This document shows positions 56,135-63,651 of a stretch of 64,000 bases of DNA, piece by piece. Each line of letters starts with the position of its first letter. Position 1 is the stretch's first letter. The position numbers were made by a program, and so were the translations under genes. Under the pieces are notes generated by a model. That model was not told where the DNA came from and did not search any database. It saw nothing but the letters and a program-made list of their open reading frames with translations. Source of the stretch: an uncultured Paracoccaceae bacterium (GTDB taxonomy: Bacteria > Pseudomonadota > Alphaproteobacteria > Rhodobacterales > Rhodobacteraceae); NCBI GenBank assembly GCA_947495795.1, contig CANMAI010000005.1, positions 124,001 through 188,000 of the forward strand, in the 5' to 3' direction.

Positions 56135-56161
56135 TTCGGGTATCGCTTCGGCTTAGGGCAT

Positions 56162-56188
56162 AAAAAAGCCCCCGAGGGTTTCGGGGGC
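56162..56188 (-). terminator. Intrinsic terminator in the leader of the MFS gene
   Basis: On the minus strand, GCCCCCGA and TCGGGGGC form a perfect 8-bp stem with a 5-base loop followed by six T. It stands between the leader ORF and the MFS gene start (56134), so it would end transcription before the gene unless prevented. Confidence 0.93.
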
Positions 56189-56207
56189 GCTTGAGCATCG
56201 GGAGATG

Positions 56208-56225
56208 GAGGCCGCTACCGGCCTC
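56208..56225 (-). promoter_or_regulatory. Hairpin enclosing the leader stop codon
   Basis: GAGGCCG and CGGCCTC form a perfect 7-bp stem with a 4-base loop that contains the leader's TAG stop codon. The leader bases CCGAGG (56222-56227) could instead pair with CCTCGG (56172-56177) in the terminator arm, giving mutually exclusive structures as in classical attenuators. Confidence 0.7.
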
Positions 56226-56259
56226 GGCGCCTGTTCGGTGGTACCACGACAACGTACAT
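56215..56259 (-). CDS. Leader peptide MYVVVVPPNRRRGR of the MFS attenuator
   Basis: A 14-codon frame on the minus strand, ATG at 56259 and TAG at 56215, with a strong GGGAGAG ribosome site at correct spacing. The peptide has four Val in a row, then Pro-Pro, and an Arg-rich end, each of which can slow or stall ribosomes (Val-tRNA shortage, Pro-Pro, or Arg-x-Arg drug stalling). It starts about 20 bases after the predicted transcript start and ends 27 bases before the terminator. It is too short for ordinary gene finders. Confidence 0.8.
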   Translation of the reverse strand: MYVVVVPPNRRRGR

Positions 56260-56285
56260 AACCGGCTCTCCCATGTGCTGGATTG

Positions 56286-56314
56286 ACGGTAGGTTTTGCG
56301 CTTTCGTCTGTCAA
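56286..56314 (-). promoter_or_regulatory. Promoter of the leader-MFS transcript
   Basis: On the minus strand, TTGACA (56314-56309) and TACCGT (56291-56286) are separated by 17 bases. The -35 is perfect and the -10 is weak. Transcription would start near 56279, about 20 bases before the leader ATG. Confidence 0.6.
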
Positions 56315-56776
56315 TGATCACACCGCTTGGCTGATGTTTCGAAAGATCTGTTGCGCGGCGTGCGGCGCGGCTTGACTTAAAGCGTTGCACCTTGTCGCCA
56401 ACAGTTTGGGAGCGCCAAGGCGCGGCATGCACGGGCTAGAGGCAGAATGCTATAGTCCCGGTACAGCGGTGGAGCGGATACGGCGCATGATGATGGAACA
56501 GGAGCTTGAAATTGGGTTTGATATGTCTGTCATCCGCGCAAGCGGGCCGTTTGACAGCCCGCGCATGATGCCAGAGCGAGGCGGTAAGACGGCTCTCTCA
56601 ACTATGATTTCGGAGTGTTTGTGGAACCTGCCGGGAATTGGCCTGCATGATATTGCGGCTTTGCGATGAGGGCATGACGATTGTGGCCTCTTGCAATTTC
56701 GAGGGTGAAATCGTTGAGCTGACAAGGTGGAACTGGTTTGAGAAGACGCCTGTGCATCGGGAGCAGGGGACGTGCG
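56315..56776. other. Intergenic region without a confident gene
   Basis: This 462-base gap has small plus-strand frames at 56385-56669 and 56674-56805 (MTIVASCNFEGEIVELTRWNW). None resembles a family I know, and neither has a good ribosome site. The second overlaps the start of the acetyltransferase gene. I treat them as unproven. Confidence 0.6.
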
Positions 56777-57283
56777 ATGAGGGGGCGGATGCCGATAGTG
56801 ATTGAACGTTTGGAAGATGGGGCCTGGGCACGGTTTCGCGAGATCCGGATGGCGGCGCTTCGTGACGCGCCGGATGCCTTTGGCACGACATATGCCGAAA
56901 GTGTGGCGCTGAGCGAGGCAGACTGGGCTGCGCGGCTGCACGCTCTTCCGGTGTTTGTGGCGCGCCTGCACGGGAAGGATTGCGGGCTGGCGCGCGGGAT
57001 GCCGAGCACGGAGCGGGCGGACACGGCGCATGTGGTATCCGTATGGGTGCCCCCCGATGCCCGGCGGCATGGGGCGGGTGCCGCGCTGATGGCAGCGGTT
57101 ACGGGGTGGGCGCGTGGGGAGGGTTTTGCGCGGCTGGTTCTGGATGTGAACGATGCAAATCCAGCTGCGATTGCATTTTATGAGCGTCTCGATTTCAGGC
57201 CCACCGGGCGGTTGGGCGCATTTCCGCCACCGCGCGCGCATATCACGGAACATGAGCGTGAGCTGAAGCTAGAGGCCCCTTAG
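56777..57283 (+). CDS. GNAT-family N-acetyltransferase
   Basis: A 168-residue GNAT protein. Motif A (acetyl-CoA site) is in VVSVWVPPDARRHGAGAALMAAV, motif B near NPAAIAFYERLDFRPTGRL. AGGGGA precedes the ATG at 56777; an ATG at 56789 (MPIVIERL) with AGGGGG is equally possible. It converges with the SDR gene, overlapping its end by 4 bases. Substrate unknown. Confidence 0.85.
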   Translation: MRGRMPIVIERLEDGAWARFREIRMAALRDAPDAFGTTYAESVALSEADWAARLHALPVFVARLHGKDCGLARGMPSTERADTAHVVSVWVPPDARRHGAGAALMAAVTGWARGEGFARLVLDVNDANPAAIAFYERLDFRPTGRLGAFPPPRAHITEHERELKLEAP

Positions 57284-57999
57284 CCTGACCAGCCGCCATC
57301 GATCACATGGGCCTGGCCGGTGGTGAAGGCGCTTTCGTCGGAGGCGAGATAGGTGGCAAGCGCCGCAATCTCTGACGCTTCGGCGATGCGGCCCATGGGC
57401 TGACGGGCGACGAAATCCTTCATTGCCTGATCGTAATCCCCCGTGGCACGCAGACGATCATGGAGCGAGGGACTATCGACCGTGCCGGGGCAGATTGCGT
57501 TACACCGCACGCCTTGTGTGATGTATTCCCGGGCCACTGATTTCGTCATCCCCAGAACTGCCGCCTTGGTGGTGCCGTAGATGAAGCGGTTGGGCGCGCC
57601 GATGATCGACGAACAGGCCGAGGACATGTTGACAATGGAGCCTCGGCCCCGCGCCACCATGCCGGGAATGGCTGCCTGCATTGTGTGGAACATGGAGCGG
57701 ACGTTGAGCGCGAAGGCGAAGTCCCAGTCCTCCTCCGTCGCCTCTTCGATGGTGCCATGATGCACGAAACCCGCGCAGTTGAAGAGGATATCGGGCTTTG
57801 CCGTCTCAATAGCCGTTTGGGATGCACCCTTGTTCGTCACATCCAGCGCATGCGTTTCGCAATCGAGGCCCTTCAGCAGATCCGCGTTGAGATCGGTGGC
57901 GATCACTGTCGCACCTTCCGCGATGAAAGCCTCTGCGGTGGCGCGGCCGATGCCCTGACCTGCTGCGGTGACAAAGGCGCGTTTGGATGCGAGACGCAT
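57280..57999 (-). CDS. SDR oxidoreductase, DHRS6/2-keto-3-deoxy-L-fuconate dehydrogenase-like
   Basis: A 239-residue short-chain dehydrogenase. NAD motif is VTAAGQGIGRATAEAF, with Asp in IATDLNADLL (NAD preference), NCAG, catalytic Ser in VNMSSACSS and Tyr-x3-Lys in FIYGTTKAAV. The tail VARQPMGRIAEASEIAALATYLASDESAFTTGQAHVIDGG matches DHRS6/BDH2-like and 2-keto-3-deoxy-fuconate dehydrogenases. Just upstream, on the opposite strand, lies a glutathione peroxidase gene. Substrate tentative. Confidence 0.82.
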   Translation of the reverse strand: MRLASKRAFVTAAGQGIGRATAEAFIAEGATVIATDLNADLLKGLDCETHALDVTNKGASQTAIETAKPDILFNCAGFVHHGTIEEATEEDWDFAFALNVRSMFHTMQAAIPGMVARGRGSIVNMSSACSSIIGAPNRFIYGTTKAAVLGMTKSVAREYITQGVRCNAICPGTVDSPSLHDRLRATGDYDQAMKDFVARQPMGRIAEASEIAALATYLASDESAFTTGQAHVIDGGWSG

Positions 58000-58014
58000 G
58001 GTGTTCCCTCCGGT

Positions 58015-58054
58015 TTTTCGTCTGGGCCGTTTTCGTGTGGCCGTTTTTGTCTGG
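58015..58054. repeat. Degenerate triple repeat TTTTCGTSTGGSCCG
   Basis: TTTTCGTCTGGGCCG (58015-58029), TTTTCGTGTGGCCG (58030-58043) and TTTTTGTCTGG (58044-58054) follow each other with a 14-15 base period in the divergent promoter of the SDR and glutathione peroxidase genes. This may be a tandem regulator-binding site. Confidence 0.55.
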
Positions 58055-58153
58055 ATAGGCCCTGTGCTGCGGGGTGTCACGGAAATTTGCGAGGTAGGCA
58101 AACCGTTTGGCCCGTTTCCGCGTAAAAGAAGCAAGACGGACAAGGGGATGATG

Positions 58154-58687
58154 ATGCAGACGCGCCGGGGCTTGCTGGGATCGATGGTTGCATTTGGTTT
58201 GGTGGGCACGGACGGATATGCCGGTCCGGATTTCGTTTTCCCCTCGATCGATGGTGGCGATATCCGGCTTTCGGAGCTTCGGGGACAGCCGGTGCTGGTG
58301 GTCAATACCGCGTCGCTCTGTGCTTTCACGCCGCAATACGATCAGTTGCAGGCATTACACGAGGCCTATGCGGGGCGTGCCGTGATCCTGGCCGTGCCGT
58401 CGGATGATTTCGGTGGGCAGGAACTGGCGGACGAGAAGGCGGTGAAGGAATTCTGCGAAGTGAATTTCAGACTCACATTGCCGATGGCCGAGATCACCCG
58501 CGTGCGGGGAAGCGGGCGGCACCCCTTCTACGCGTGGGCGGCAGGGCAGGGTGTTGTGCCGCGCTGGAACTTTCACAAGATCCTGATCGGGCCGGATGGG
58601 ACGCTGGTGGCGGATTTCGCGACCTCCGTGGCGCCGGACAGCCGCCGCATCACGAACGCCATCGATGCGCTTTTGATCGGGGGCTGA
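58154..58687 (+). CDS. Secreted glutathione peroxidase-family protein
   Basis: The third of three ATGs (58154) is preferred because AAGGGG sits 6 bases before it. The 177-residue protein begins with a Tat-like or Sec signal (MQTRRGLLGSMVAFGLV), then the peroxidase domain with active-site Cys in VNTASLCAFTPQYDQLQALHEAY and the WNFHKILIGPDG motif with Trp/Asn. It lacks selenocysteine. It reduces peroxides in the periplasm, probably with thioredoxin-like donors. Confidence 0.88.
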   Translation: MQTRRGLLGSMVAFGLVGTDGYAGPDFVFPSIDGGDIRLSELRGQPVLVVNTASLCAFTPQYDQLQALHEAYAGRAVILAVPSDDFGGQELADEKAVKEFCEVNFRLTLPMAEITRVRGSGRHPFYAWAAGQGVVPRWNFHKILIGPDGTLVADFATSVAPDSRRITNAIDALLIGG

Positions 58688-58694
58688 GCAGTCT

Positions 58695-59528
58695 TCAAAA
58701 CGTCGCTTCTGCCGTCATGGCAAGAGCGCCTTCGGCGGTTTCGGCCCAGAGGTTTGTACCGACCTCAGTAGAGCAGATCCGGAAGGGCGCTGGCCCGCAT
58801 ATGGGGCTGCGCGCACGGAAGGCGAAGGCGGTAAGCGCTTTTCCCGATTGTTGCGCACAGGCGTGGGACGCAAGCAGCGTGGCAATCAGAGGCCCGTGGG
58901 TGACGAGGCCGGGATAGCCCTCCACCTCTTTCGCATAGTCCTGATCGTAGTGGATCCGGTGGCCGTTGAAGGTAAGGGCCGAGTAGCGGAAGAGAAGGGT
59001 GGAGCTTGGTGTGATCTCCTGTATGGCCTCCGCCGTTCCGGTGGGGCGCGGCGGCGTTGGTTGCGGCCCCTTGGGATCTTCGCGGTAGACGATGTCATGG
59101 GTTTCCCGGAACCGGATGTCGTCGGCCGAAAACACATGTTTGGCAGTGACAAAGCAGAGGGGACCCGAGCGGCCCTCCTTCTCGACCACATTCCGGATCG
59201 TGGAGGTCTTGCGGATTGTCTCTCCGATCCGGAGCGGGCTGAAAAAGGTGAAGCTGCCCCCGGCCGACATGCGGCGGGGGAGCGGGACGGGGGGCAGGAA
59301 GCCGCCGCGCTTCGGGTGCCCGTCGCGGCCCAGCTGGTCGGCGGGGAGGGCCGTTAGGAAATAGGCCCAGTGCCAGAGGGGCGGCAGGGGATCGCCGGTG
59401 CTGAAGTGCCCCCCATAGCCAAGTGTTGCGGCCATGAGATTGGCTTGCTTGGCATCAATAGTGTCTTCGTGCGTCTCCGTTTTGCCGACCCATTTTGTGA
59501 GGTCGGGCCCGGTCGGGTTCTCTGGCAT
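58695..59528 (-). CDS. FAS1-like/MaoC-family hydratase (mesaconyl-C4-CoA hydratase type)
   Basis: The ATG at 59528 (MPENPTGPDLTKWVGKTETHED) is chosen over 59570. The 277-residue protein has an N-terminal FAS1-like dehydratase half (RRMSAGGSFTFFSPLRIGET) and a C-terminal hotdog half (FRYSALTFNGHRIHYDQDYAKEVEGYPGLVTHGP), typical of mesaconyl-C4-CoA or itaconyl-CoA hydratases. Last gene of the right-end catabolic operon, 13 bases after the dehydrogenase. Confidence 0.83.
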   Translation of the reverse strand: MPENPTGPDLTKWVGKTETHEDTIDAKQANLMAATLGYGGHFSTGDPLPPLWHWAYFLTALPADQLGRDGHPKRGGFLPPVPLPRRMSAGGSFTFFSPLRIGETIRKTSTIRNVVEKEGRSGPLCFVTAKHVFSADDIRFRETHDIVYREDPKGPQPTPPRPTGTAEAIQEITPSSTLLFRYSALTFNGHRIHYDQDYAKEVEGYPGLVTHGPLIATLLASHACAQQSGKALTAFAFRARSPICGPAPFRICSTEVGTNLWAETAEGALAMTAEATF

Positions 59529-59541
59529 GTCTTTCGCCCGC

Positions 59542-60432
59542 TCAGGATTTTCCGGAGAAGTGTTCCGCAAGGATATCGACCATTTCGGGCACCATCTTGT
59601 CTCCGTGACCCGTGGATTTTGCCATCTCCAGCGCTGTTTTCGCGCATTGGCCCATGATGCTCGGTGGCCCGAGATCCTCCGCCATTTGTGTGTAGTAGCC
59701 GACGTCCTTCACCGCGTTGGAGACGGAGAAGGCGAGGTCTATCTGGCCCTCGACGGCGTAATTGCGAACGAACTCCATCATGCCGGAGCGGAGGGGGCCT
59801 GCGGCCATGACCTCGAAAAGCGCCTGACGGTCGAGGCCTACCTTGTCGGCCATCGCGAAGGCTTCCGACATGGCAGTGGCCGTTGTCATCGCGAAGAAGT
59901 TGTTGATGAGCTTGAGTGTGTGGCCGGTGCCTGAGGGGCCGAGATGGAAGATATTCTCGCCCAGATCTTCGAGAACGGGGCGGACCGCCTCGAAGGCCGT
60001 CTTGTCGCCTGCGCCCATGATGTTGAGGAGGCCGTCTTTTGCATGGGCGGGTGTGCGACCGAGAGGGGCGTCGAGATAATGCGCGCCCTTTGCCTCCGCT
60101 TCCTTTGCGAGCGTCTGCGTGGAGCCGGGGAGCGATGTGCCGAAATCGATCACGGTCTTGCCGCTGCCAAGCCCCGCGAGCACGCCTTCAGGGCCTTTCA
60201 TCCGCGCCTCGACCGAGGCGGATGTGTCCATGCAGAGCATGATGATATCCGCGGCTTCTGCGACGGCCTTTGCGTTTGGTGCCTCCGTTGCGCCGCGCCG
60301 GGTGGCGGCATCCAGATATGTGCGCGTACGGTTGCCAAGGACGGTGAGGTTGTAGCCCTTGTCCTGAAGGCGGCCAACCATGGCACCTCCCATGAGGCCG
60401 AGGCCGATGAAACCGATATGAGGCTGGGTCAT
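59542..60432 (-). CDS. 3-hydroxyisobutyrate dehydrogenase-family oxidoreductase
   Basis: A 296-residue beta-hydroxyacid dehydrogenase. NAD motif is IGFIGLGLMGGAMVGRL, catalytic Lys is in GTGHTLKLINNFF and the substrate loop is SLPGSTQTL / DAPLGRTPAHAKDG. Relatives act on tartronate semialdehyde, L-threonate or 3-hydroxyisobutyrate. It starts inside the end of the DAO gene (ATGA overlap), so they are coupled. Confidence 0.87.
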   Translation of the reverse strand: MTQPHIGFIGLGLMGGAMVGRLQDKGYNLTVLGNRTRTYLDAATRRGATEAPNAKAVAEAADIIMLCMDTSASVEARMKGPEGVLAGLGSGKTVIDFGTSLPGSTQTLAKEAEAKGAHYLDAPLGRTPAHAKDGLLNIMGAGDKTAFEAVRPVLEDLGENIFHLGPSGTGHTLKLINNFFAMTTATAMSEAFAMADKVGLDRQALFEVMAAGPLRSGMMEFVRNYAVEGQIDLAFSVSNAVKDVGYYTQMAEDLGPPSIMGQCAKTALEMAKSTGHGDKMVPEMVDILAEHFSGKS

Positions 60433-61568
60433 GCGGTTGCTCCTAGTTTGGTGAGTAAGTGTTCCGGTTGATTGAGGAGGGCGGAGGCGGCGAGGCGGCC
60501 AAGCTCGTCCGAGCATTTGGCGCCTGCGCCGTTGCCTGCGGTGGCGACGGTGAGGCGCGGGGTGAGGCGGGTGATGATGGGGCCGCCGGAGCGGGAGAAG
60601 GTTGTCATGCAGGAAGCCGACGAGGTGGTGCGGATTTGGAGATCGGGCATGAGAGTGGTGATCATCTGATGCAGGTGATCGCGGACATGCGGGCTGCCTT
60701 CGGTTTTGTACCAGTCGTGGATCTCTTGCGCGGTGGTGAGCTGGATATCTTCCGGATCGCCGCCAAGCTTGAGGTAGATTTTGCCATCCGGGTAGCGGAT
60801 GGGTGGGAGGAGGTAGGGCACCTCCGTGGTCTCCAACCGGAAGACGAGAGACGGCATATTGGCGAGGCGGTGGACTTCCTCTGCGCTGACCTCGAAGAAT
60901 GCGACTGTGCGGGCGTAGACCTTGAGGCCAAGGGGTTCTGGGAGCAGGTGATCGCTCATGCCGCCAGTGGCGATGAGGATTTCATCAGCCTCAAGGGTCT
61001 GGGTGGGCGTGGTGATTTCGACACCGGTTGAGGTTTCGCGGAAGGCTGTCATCGGCTCCGGGAGGAGGGTGGCGCCTTGGGCCGTGGCGATTTTGGTTTG
61101 AGCGGCGACGAGGCGGCGGGGGCTGATATGGCCTGCGGATTTCGCCTCGTAGAGCGCTTCGGTGCTGGGACTGAAGGCGAAGAAGGGGAAGAGTTGGGCC
61201 AGGGTTTCAGATGTGAGATGCTCGCTTTGCCCGGTATGCGCCTTGCTGGTGGCGAGAGCACTTTGGAAGAAGGCGCTTTCACTTGGGCCTGCCATCATGG
61301 CGCCAGCCTCGGTGAAGAAGGAGATGCCGGATTTAGCCTCGATTTCCGCGTAGCGCCGGATGGAAGCGGTGGAAATCTCTGCCCAGAAGGGGTGTGTGGC
61401 GTTCTGACGGCTGATGCGGCCCTCATCCCAGTGGCTGCCGGGGGTAAGGACGCCCGTGCGACTTTCAGGCTCCGGCGGGCCGATGAGGATGACGCTGTGG
61501 CCCTGGGCGGTGAGGTGGCGGGCGGCGGCGGACCCGATAAGGCCGCGGCCGATGATGGCGATTGTCAT
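60429..61568 (-). CDS. FAD-dependent oxidoreductase of the DAO family
   Basis: A 379-residue flavoprotein. FAD motif IAIIGRGLIGSAAARHLTAQGH, a mid-domain EILIATGGMSDHLLPEPLG and C-terminal TVATAGNGAGAKCSDELGR segment. The DAO family oxidises amines or amino acids, or hydroxyl groups, with O2 or quinone. It overlaps both neighbours by ATGA. Substrate unknown. Confidence 0.85.
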   Translation of the reverse strand: MTIAIIGRGLIGSAAARHLTAQGHSVILIGPPEPESRTGVLTPGSHWDEGRISRQNATHPFWAEISTASIRRYAEIEAKSGISFFTEAGAMMAGPSESAFFQSALATSKAHTGQSEHLTSETLAQLFPFFAFSPSTEALYEAKSAGHISPRRLVAAQTKIATAQGATLLPEPMTAFRETSTGVEITTPTQTLEADEILIATGGMSDHLLPEPLGLKVYARTVAFFEVSAEEVHRLANMPSLVFRLETTEVPYLLPPIRYPDGKIYLKLGGDPEDIQLTTAQEIHDWYKTEGSPHVRDHLHQMITTLMPDLQIRTTSSASCMTTFSRSGGPIITRLTPRLTVATAGNGAGAKCSDELGRLAASALLNQPEHLLTKLGATA

Positions 61569-62425
61569 GTGGCGTATTTCTGAATTTCGTAGATGGAGCC
61601 GGCCTTTGCAGGCTGTGGCTGGGGGATGCGCACGGGGATATTGGCGAGGCGCGGGGTGAGCGTTGGCGTGCCGCAAAGCATGAGGGTGTTGTAGCTCTCG
61701 ATGCTTTCGAATTTGGTCATCGCGCCCATGACGGGGAAGGCGTCTGCCGCCATGATCTCGTAAAAGAGGAGACGGCGGTCCTGTGCGGAGGTGTTGCGTG
61801 CCGAGCCGTGGACGATGCGCGCATGGTGGAGCGTGATGGCGCCCGCCTTGGCCTCCAGGCGGACGGCATCTTCCATGGCGAGATTTGCGGCGGCGAGGTC
61901 CATCCTGCCGGCAAAGACGCCGCCGGAGTGGTGATCGAAGATGGGCCCCTTATGGGTGCCGGGGAAGACCATGAGCGGGCCGTTTTCGGGGCCGATTTCG
62001 TCGATCACCACACCCACGGCGAGAAGGTCGTCATTGGTGTGCGGGTAGAAGGCGAAATCCTGATGCCATGCGACGGGGGCGCCGTAACCGGCTGATTTCA
62101 TATTAAGTTTCGCTGTGTGGAGGCGAAGGTCGGGGCCGAGCAGATCGCGCACGGGCGCGAGAATGGCGTCGGAGCGCATGAGATCGGCCATGATGGGCGA
62201 GATGAGATCGGGGCGTTTGATACGGCGGAGGCGTGGTGCCTCGGGCCTGTGGCTGTCTTCGAGATCGAGGCGGTCGTTGGAGGCGGTGAGGCCCCGGGCC
62301 TCCTCCTCGAAACGGGCGATTTCCTGACGGATGGCGTGGATCGTCTGCATGGGGACGCGATCTTCCAGAACGAGATAGCCCTGCGCGTCATAACGGGATT
62401 TCTGGGCGTCTGTCAGGATTTCCAC
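61565..62425 (-). CDS. Phytanoyl-CoA dioxygenase-family Fe(II)/2-oxoglutarate enzyme
   Basis: A 286-residue PhyH-type oxygenase. The metal triad is H-x-D in VAWHQDFAFYPHTNDD and the distal His in ITLHHARIVHGSARNTS, followed by the 2-oxoglutarate Arg (DRRLLFYE). Its first codons overlap the end of the Gfo/Idh gene by 13 bases. It would hydroxylate or demethylate a small acid or betaine. The substrate is not recognisable. Confidence 0.88.
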   Translation of the reverse strand: MEILTDAQKSRYDAQGYLVLEDRVPMQTIHAIRQEIARFEEEARGLTASNDRLDLEDSHRPEAPRLRRIKRPDLISPIMADLMRSDAILAPVRDLLGPDLRLHTAKLNMKSAGYGAPVAWHQDFAFYPHTNDDLLAVGVVIDEIGPENGPLMVFPGTHKGPIFDHHSGGVFAGRMDLAAANLAMEDAVRLEAKAGAITLHHARIVHGSARNTSAQDRRLLFYEIMAADAFPVMGAMTKFESIESYNTLMLCGTPTLTPRLANIPVRIPQPQPAKAGSIYEIQKYAT

Positions 62426-63399
62426 GGCGTGCCCTCCTTGATGGCGCGGGCGATGCGGAGCGTTGCGAGCCCGTCCGCGCCCGAACAGATCGGTGTGGCT
62501 CCATTGGTGACGACATCTATGAGATGGTCAAGCTGGGCGTGGAGGGGATCGGTGGCGGACGCGGTTTCGCGCGATTGCGTGAGGCGTTTTGACCAGTCGG
62601 CGGCGTCGCCCCAGAGCGTGAGGGAGGGATAGGCGAGCGCGCCCTCGGTGCCGATGAAGCGGTAGCAATCGTCGCCGCCGCCCGCGATGTTGGGGTTCTC
62701 TGACGTGGCGGCCTCGAAGCTCCACGGGGAAGGCGCGCTGTCGGAGAAGAGGATGGTGCCGAGGGTACCGTTTGCAAAGCGAAGAGCGACGGCACCCGTA
62801 TCTTCTGTGGCGCCGCTGCGGATGGCGCTGGAGAGGATCGGTGCGAGTTCGGTGATGGGGCCGAGGAGATATTGCAGGAGATCGATATCATGGACGAGGT
62901 TGATGAAGATGGGCGAGCCGTCTTCCGCTGCGCGCCATTCGGTTTTGAAGTAGTCGACGGTTTTTTTGACGGCCCAGATGGCGGATACCCCCACGGGCGT
63001 GCCGATGGCGCCGGAGTGCAGGATGTCGCGGGCTTTGGCGATATTAGCATGCTGGCGGCGGTGATGGCCGACCATGAGGGGCACGCCTGCCGTGTGACAG
63101 GCGGCGATGAGGGATTCGGCATCCTTTTCTGTTCCGGCTATGGGCTTTTCCACAAGGACGGCCCAGCCGCGTTTGGCGCAGATTGCGCCAAGCTGCGCAT
63201 GAGTGGCCGTGGGGGTGGCGATGATCGCAGCGTCGATTTGTTCGGTGACATCATCGAGTGTGGCGGAATGCGGGATGCCGGGATGGCCGGGACGCGCGGG
63301 ATCGACCGTCGCGGCGACTGTGATGCCGGGATGCGCGAGGGCTGTTATGACGTGGCGGGCTCCGATAAGGCCCGTGCCGAGGATGGCGATGCGGATCAT
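62413..63399 (-). CDS. Gfo/Idh/MocA-family oxidoreductase
   Basis: A 328-residue NAD(P)-dependent dehydrogenase. Rossmann motif IAILGTGLIGARHV, family EKPIAGTEKDAE and the FINLVHDIDLLQYLLGP segment with the catalytic His. Start at 63399 rather than 63432. It oxidises an inositol, sugar or sugar acid. 252 bases with two hairpins separate it from the UxaA-type gene upstream. Confidence 0.88.
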   Translation of the reverse strand: MIRIAILGTGLIGARHVITALAHPGITVAATVDPARPGHPGIPHSATLDDVTEQIDAAIIATPTATHAQLGAICAKRGWAVLVEKPIAGTEKDAESLIAACHTAGVPLMVGHHRRQHANIAKARDILHSGAIGTPVGVSAIWAVKKTVDYFKTEWRAAEDGSPIFINLVHDIDLLQYLLGPITELAPILSSAIRSGATEDTGAVALRFANGTLGTILFSDSAPSPWSFEAATSENPNIAGGGDDCYRFIGTEGALAYPSLTLWGDAADWSKRLTQSRETASATDPLHAQLDHLIDVVTNGATPICSGADGLATLRIARAIKEGTPWKS

Positions 63400-63515
63400 A
63401 GCGTGGTTCCGGTTCTCGGGGTGCCGCCACATCGGGCCATTGAGGCCCGTTGCGTCGGCTCTGGTGCTTTCGGTTTTAGGTAGGGTCTCTCTGAGGCGTT
63501 TGGGAAGTGCTGGGG

Positions 63516-63550
63516 AGGCGCTTCAGGGGCAGGTTTGCCCTGAAGGCGCC
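63516..63550. repeat. Imperfect hairpin upstream of the Gfo/Idh gene
   Basis: CTTCAGGG (63521-63528) pairs with CCCTGAAG (63538-63545). The pairing extends outward as GGCG/CGCC with a bulged base, and inward as GCA/TGC. No T-tract follows. It is the first of two structured elements in this gap. Confidence 0.6.
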
Positions 63551-63569
63551 GGTTCGATTTTGGCGATGC

Positions 63570-63637
63570 GATTCGGGCGGACCTCAAGGACAGGCCCCTT
63601 CGGGGTGGCTGCGCCATCCTTGACCTCCGCCCGAATC
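63570..63637. repeat. Two-stem palindromic element between UxaA-type and Gfo/Idh genes
   Basis: Arms 63570-63590 and 63617-63637 (GATTCGGGCGGA...) are complementary at 19 of 21 positions, and an inner CCCC-TTC-GGGG hairpin (63595-63605) fills the loop. No T-tract. It resembles intergenic palindromic repeats more than a simple terminator. Confidence 0.7.
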
Positions 63638-63651
63638 ACGGATCATGGACG

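Noticed and set aside
56146-56154. ATG-CCC-TAA mini-frame just after the leader terminator T-tract
   Set aside because: Two codons with no ribosome site; considered chance.
56385-56669. 94-codon frame before the acetyltransferase gene
   Set aside because: No ribosome site, no recognised domain, and it runs over the GC-poor gap in an unconvincing codon pattern.
56674-56805. 43-codon frame MTIVASCNFEGEIVELTRWNW
   Set aside because: Overlaps the acetyltransferase start, no known family, weak ribosome site. Could be real but cannot be supported.
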